The notes under the pieces: model-generated
Seen by the model: only the letters and a program-made list of their open reading frames with translations
Databases searched by the model: none
What the model was told of the DNA's origin: nothing
Part shown: positions 56,943-62,000 of the stretch, piece after piece
Layout of the letters: every line of letters begins with the position of its first letter
How positions within the stretch are numbered: the first letter of the stretch is position 1
Position numbers and translations under genes: made by a program
NCBI GenBank assembly: GCA_014529385.2
Contig: CM043960.1
Location: 75,973,910 to 76,035,909 of the forward strand
Direction: 5' to 3'
DNA from: Adiantum capillus-veneris
Lineage: Eukaryota; Streptophyta; Polypodiopsida; Polypodiales; Pteridaceae
DNA: 62,000 nucleotides

Positions 56943-57924
56943 CTTCAAAATATCAACAATTAGATTGCAAATAAAGAAAAGCCCAACAAAGATTAAAACC
57001 TTCAATACCTCAATTATGAGTGAGCTGCACTACACTCCAGCAAAACACACTAACAATATATGTACTAAGCTTGCTCAGCAATACACAGTGAATTCCTTAT
57101 AGAGGTGATGAGGAAGCATAGAATCATAGATCTATAGCCTGATTACAGAAAGGCTGATGAGAGATTAGATAGATCTCATTAGGGGAAGATTGGAAAGAGA
57201 AAAAGCAATATATACACAAGTGTTTAACTGCCATTAATTATAAAATATGGTTACAAAGGTGGATCAAAAATTCTCATTGCAGTAATGTGACCTGGGTGCT
57301 GAGACCAAGTTCCAATGTAAAAGTGAGGAGACCCTTTATATAGAACTAGGTATGGTATAAAGATCATGAAGCATAGTCCTGGAGTCTAAAGTTAATATCT
57401 ACAGTAGACTGTTCAATCAATTTATTAAGCCATGTGGGCAATGATGTGGACATGAAGATATAATATCTTTGCTTATGTAATATCCTAAAACCATCTAGTA
57501 TGACAGTAGCATTAGATTTTCTTTTAGTGTAAGGGTAAATGCATAAAGATGGAAAATTCTTGGACACTGAAACATAAGTTTATTGCACAGCATGTTCCAT
57601 GTTATCCCTTGTAAGTGTTACATGTGTAAATACAATATGTCATGTATGACAAAGGGAAGGCCAATCCTCAATTTGGGCAGTTTCAACTTTCCGCTTCTGC
57701 CAAATTGACACATGTACGTAATAAAGGATGTTTGGCATGAATACATGTCAGCACAACGGAAGGAGAATAGGCATGATAGAATCTCGCTCTATAAAATGAC
57801 AATCCTTCATTTTTCCTTGACTGAGAAATGTCCCTTTTCCAAAAGAGTTCTAAAATGGTGCAGCACGCACACTTGGTCCAAGCACACGATTGAGAGAGAC
57901 CCAAATTCAAAAATAAAGCTACCT
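56943..57924. other. probable upstream cyclophilin intron
   Basis: No upstream exon found. The minus-strand frame 57364-57567 has no recognisable domain. Confidence 0.45.
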
Positions 57925-58571
57925 ATCCCATGGGTAGCAGGTTGATGATTCGGTTGCACTTTTGAACTAGATTGTGGATTATGGATAACAGAGGGGGATC
58001 TCTTTCCTCTTGAAGCAGAGGATGCTCTTTGATTTTCCTTGTCCATCTTGTTCATCTGGTATGGAGCAGTTCAGGTGCATGTTTCAGTGCATGTGTTGGA
58101 GTTGGCTTCAGCACGCACAAGGGGATACTTCTATCTCCAACACCACTTCTTGTTTAATCATCCGACTTGCCTAGATGAGGTTTAGAGGTGGAGCATGTGA
58201 TGCTATATCCTTCCTACAAATTTGGCCATTCCTTTGCCCTCTTGTGAGCTTGTCACTACCAATTGTGGGACAACAACCTTTTATCTGCTGTTTTTTTGAT
58301 GTTTGACAGTAGATTTGTCGAGATACTTTTGATGAAAGGTTCACGTAGTGTCGACAATTAGTGGGGAGGACACCTCGTTCCTACGCCCGCACTCAAAAAC
58401 ATTTGGATGCTTCTTCCATACATCCTTTTGGAGAGACCTTGGGGGCAGTCCTACGGGTGCACATCTGGCCATGGCTGGCGAGTATGGCCAGTTCTTTTCC
58501 CTTACAGTGTTTTGCCTAGCTTTCTGCATGTTACAAATCAGCCCCAATGTTCTTCATGGTTGCAGTTCCCC
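57925..58571 (+). mobile_element. N-like element fragment without M insertion
   Basis: 57925-58108 is the reverse complement, diverged, of 53560-53790, and 58118-58450 corresponds to 44713-44280. In this copy the two parts are adjacent, whereas in the main N element they are separated by M. The last 120 bp before the M-like LTR are unassigned. Confidence 0.7.
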
Positions 58572-59430
58572 TGTCATGTGACAAATCCAGCCCTATGTGT
58601 CTGTGGACAAGCTACAACATGATCAAGGTTCAATCAATCCAGTCAGTCTAGATTAGAAGTGATCTGGCACTTTCGTGAGTCTATTCGTAGACCGTGCATG
58701 CCGAGTCACTTTGCATAGATGCATATCCTCTGGTTGCACAAAGCATGATCATCAGCATTCCTATCAGATTCCATTAGAATCAATTAGGGGAATTTTCCAG
58801 TGCATTTAGCCTATTTTCCCTATTTTTGACATTTTTCACTTATTAATTTAAGTGACTTCCCAACAAAAGTAGGTAGGGCAATTTTGCTAAGTTAATATAT
58901 AAGCAACCCTAGACTAGCACTCTTGGGCAGATGAGCAAGGAGCACAACAGGCCCTCAAGCCCTTCTCTCTCAGCAAGACCTCTCCAAGCTTCCCTTGGAG
59001 AGCCCAGAACCCCCTAAGCCTAGCGTTTTTCGTCTTCATCAGCACCTCCCCCTAGCCATGGCGATTTCAGCCCTGCTACCATCGCCAACCTCCCCAGACT
59101 CCCAGTGTTTTCACTAACGCTACAGTAGCTGCCAGCGTTTTTCATTTTCAGCCTTTAGCGGAGAAATTGCAACAGCGTTTTCAGCATTCAAGACAACAGC
59201 AGATTCAGCCTTAGCCACTTGCAGAAGATCCCCTTTTTCAGCCCTCAAAAACGCAGCCAAAACAGCAGATTTCAGCCACCCCGAATCAGTCCCAGATTTT
59301 CAGCCATAGCGTTTTTATGGACAGCAAATAGAAGACCGCAGATTTCAGCCCTTAAGTCGTCGTCGCCATCCCCGTCGTCGTCACCGGCATAGTCCCAAGT
59401 TGCATCAGTTTTCATGCATCATCATTGTAC
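58572..59430 (+). repeat. M-like LTR, plus orientation, truncated
   Basis: Starts TGTCATGTGACAAATCC, as the M LTR does in its own orientation. Homology continues through CACTTATTAATTTAAGTGAC and CCTAGACTAGCACT, and later CAGATTTCAGCCCTTAAGTC. The tail of the M LTR is missing. Confidence 0.75.
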
Positions 59431-60001
59431 TTGTAACTATGTCAGACTTTGTAAATAATTAATTTATTTACGAGAAAAGAATTATCTAATTAGTTGTGTG
59501 CACATCAGAATAGATCTAGCAGTTTCTGGGGCCTCAGGTGCACCCAAGTTTGGGCCAGTGCACCTCAGGGAGACCCTAGCAAAAAATACCCTGAAGCCCT
59601 AGCGATTGGGAAATCGGGTCTTCAATAAAGGGGTAGATAGTAGCCTTAGATTTCAGGCTCAGAAAATTACGCGCGCTAATGCAAGCACAGGAATGAGATG
59701 GGGTCCTTAGAATAATAATCCTAAGGCCTGATTATTTTACGGCCTTAGGATAAGTTAGTTAAAAGTATTCTTAAATGCTTTGCGCTGGACCAAATGGCCG
59801 GACAAGTGCGAACAGGTAATGCCAAAGCATTGCTGGTACGGCAATGCGCTAGGGAGCAGATAAAGTTTTCATTTGTTGCATCTATGTGTGCAGTTGTGCA
59901 CTTAATTGCACATTTCATTAACTAGCATAGGATTTTTAAAGCCAAAAGTTGAATGGTTTTTAAATTTTAAAGTGAGTGTGCCACTTGGCACACTTTCCTA
60001 T

Positions 60002-60048
<47 letters not shown>

Positions 60049-60951
60049 ATGCTAGCGCCCCCTCTTCTGGGAGGCTATAAGAGAGCAGCCCCTCCCCCTC
60101 TTGCCAGGTTGGCAGTTCACTACCCCCCCCCCCAAGTTGACCATCCTCTACGCAATGAAGCTCTCCATTGAAACTTGAGAGCAGCACCTTGTGGTGTATG
60201 TGGAGCCTCTGAGCACCCATCACCTAGAACAAGGTCTCTCATGGTTGCTTGCAGCTTTGGGAGAAGTTTCATCGCGTAAAGTAGTAGAAAACTCTCTTTC
60301 TCCCTTGTCTAGCTGCTGCAAATTCCCTGTTTTCAGCCCCTAATCACTTGTACTAGGGTGAATTTCAGCAAAGTCTTAATAGAATCTCATTCCCCACTAC
60401 CTACTCTACACATACATCAAGTTTGGAGCATTTCCATCGCGTAAAGGACCTCCAATTTGACATTGGAACACGCTCAGGTAACAATTTCTGGTTATGTGCA
60501 GAAAATTACAGCAAGCGTGTATGTGTGTGTTTTGCATGTTTCTGTGGTTGGTTAACTGCAGGAAGATTATGTCCAAAGTGGCACAGTTAGCGGAAGATAG
60601 ATCCTCATTCGTGAGAGCTTCCGATGAGTTTTGTGGAAGGTAGACTCTCCCCTACGAGAGCTTCCCAAAATCTCGCAGAAGAGGATAGATCCTCTCAGTG
60701 GTCAGAGAGCAGTTCTTCTACTCTCTCAGTCAGAAGCAGAAAAAGGACAAGAAAGAATAGAGAACGGGCTTTCGCCCCGTTCCTGTGCTTGTAAAGATTC
60801 TCCCTTAGTAATAAAGATATTCTCTTTATGGGGAGGGACCAGCCCATCTTCTGGTCCCCAATGAAGTGTCCAGCTTTCTCTCTCTCTCTAATTCTCTTGA
60901 GTATTTGAAGTGCAATTAAACGTCAGTATATGCTTCCGTATTTTTGTGACA
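59431..60951 (+). repeat. 5' LTR of the terminal gypsy (start uncertain)
   Basis: The end, TTTTTGTGACA at 60951, is fixed by the PBS. The start is not certain; TGTGCACATC near 59497 is one candidate. It includes a (CT)n tract (60006-60046), CTATAAGAG as a possible TATA box near 60075, and a C10 run near 60124. Confidence 0.6.
60006..60046. repeat. (CT)n microsatellite
   Basis: A CT run of about 40 bp in the LTR of the terminal gypsy. Confidence 0.95.
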
Positions 60952-60952
60952 G

Positions 60953-60964
60953 TGGTATCAGAGC
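60953..60964 (+). promoter_or_regulatory. terminal gypsy primer-binding site
   Basis: TGGTATCAGAGC, an exact tRNA-Met match, one base after the LTR end. Confidence 0.93.
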
Positions 60965-61017
60965 AAGGTCATCTCTCTCTTCCTTAAGGGATTGATGACT
61001 CTTGGCAGACTGCAAAA

Positions 61018-62000
61018 ATGGAAGGACGCGAGATAGAGTTCTCTCTCCTTCAACAGCAGGTGGAAGAGTTGCAAAAAGCTCTCTCCCATCCAGAAGTCCA
61101 AAAGATTCTCCATACTCTTGAGAAAGGGAAGGAGAAAATGCCGATGGGGTCGGGAGAAATCCCGCAGAACCCAAAGGCGCCAGAACCAAGGAAAGATCCT
61201 TTGATTGGAACCTCCTGCATGCACGAGAGACACAAGAAACCTCCAGAACTTCATGTGCGGTTTAACCCAAAGATTCAAGAGCAGGATCCCCCTGATTCCC
61301 CTCGGTTCTCTTTCATGAAGGATCTGGATGACATCGTTGCTCCGGAAGACATGTTTCTAGACGATCCGTCGCAGCAAGAAGTGCATTCAAGGGAAAAGAC
61401 TCCTGTCCATAAGGAGTCTAAGCATAGAAAGAAGGAGCACCATAAGAAGAAGCACCACAGGCAGAAAACATTCAAGTCGAGGGACAAAGATGTGAAATTC
61501 GACACCTACAATGGACGGCGTGATAATGACAAAGCTTTGGCTTTCATCCGCCAATTCGAAGTTGCATTTGCTGAAGGGAATTTTAAAGAAAGATCCAAGC
61601 TTCGCCATGTTAGTATGTACCTGAAAGGCACCGCCAGCAGTTGGTGGTTAACCCTTATCCTGGAAGATCGGAAACCCCAAGATTGGACTGCTTTCAAGGA
61701 GGAGTTCTACGCACAGTTCCTTCCGCCAAACTATGAGGAAGAGGTAAAGAAGAATGGGATCGACTTTCACAGTCAGAGAACGAAACTGTTCCATGCTATG
61801 TGGATAGGTTTTGGGACGTTCTCTTGAAAGTCACTCCATTCAAGAAGATTGACGATTCGGAGAAGATGCGCAAGTTTGAAGCAGGTTTGCATGAAGCCTT
61901 GCAAAAGGGTATGAAGCTTTACCCTCGAGGTAACTTGCAGATACTTATGGAATCAGCTCGCATAGCTGATGGAATACATGACAAGGGTACTCCCAGGAAG
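61018..62000 (+). pseudogene. terminal gypsy Gag, incomplete at the window end
   Basis: The ATG at 61018 opens a 269-codon frame: a predicted helical start (FSLLQQQVEELQKALSHPEV), an acidic middle, a His/Lys-rich run (HRKKEHHKKKHHRQK) and the Gag core (NDKALAFIRQFEVAFAEGNF, then ASSWWLTL and FKEEFYAQFLPPNYEEEV). A one-base change near 61790 moves the continuation (YVDRFWDVLLKVTPFKKIDD) to another frame, which runs to the end of the window. A single sequencing error could explain the shift. The zinc knuckle would lie beyond the window. Confidence 0.85.

Noticed and set aside
57364-57567. Minus-strand 67-codon frame as an upstream cyclophilin exon
   Set aside because: It shows none of the expected N-terminal cyclophilin residues and no suitable splice border was found.

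Overview
The window reads as nuclear DNA from a land plant with a large, repeat-rich genome. LTR retrotransposons of both superfamilies (Ty3/gypsy and Ty1/copia) fill most of it. Their primer-binding sites match the initiator-tRNA-Met consensus TGGTATCAGAGC, and (CT)n, (GA)n and poly-G/C tracts are long. I recognise one host gene, a plant-type cyclophilin split by long introns. A fern, lycophyte or gymnosperm would fit, but the sequence alone does not decide this. I found no rRNA, tRNA or CRISPR.

Layout. (1) 1-4469: left flank with retroelement debris: a zinc-knuckle gag remnant, an LTR end with an exact PBS, a long (CT)n tract and a 31-bp tandem repeat. (2) 4470-35835: one giant inverted repeat. 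A left arm of about 15.6 kb (to 20132) and a right arm (from 20167) are reverse complements joined by a 34-bp spacer. Each arm holds, from the axis outward: part of a gypsy LTR with a truncated gypsy body; a copia 3' end between two copies of an unidentified ORF; an unidentified ORF-like block; a decayed copia element interrupted by a gag-only copia element (TSD TCAAG); an AT-rich stretch; another copia 3' end; and a degenerate gypsy element. On the right only, that gypsy continues into its leader, PBS and a 1.49-kb LTR (to 37779). (3) 37780-40802: gene-poor sequence with diverged repeats. (4) 40803-56942: the 3' part of a minus-strand PPIL1/CYP18-2-type cyclophilin gene. Four exons join in consistent phase. 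The last intron is about 15.2 kb and carries a three-level nest: element N (minus; LTRs 41357-42102 and 54259-55272), inside it M (minus; LTRs 44714-45854 and 52441-53552), inside that a plus-strand chromodomain-type gypsy (45925-51963). (5) 57000-62000: an N-like fragment that preserves a site without M, an M-like LTR, and the 5' LTR, PBS and gag of a further gypsy element running off the window.

Interpretation. Few genes here work together. The window mainly records retrotransposon insertion, nesting and decay around one conserved gene. The notable structure is the palindrome. Lesions shared by both arms show that the elements were already dead when the duplication arose. Nearly all lesions private to one arm are single-base length changes in the left arm, usually in short base runs, where the right arm stays in frame. 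That asymmetry makes a fold-back or consensus artefact as plausible as a genuine inverted duplication. If genuine, a transcript across the axis would form a very long hairpin RNA.
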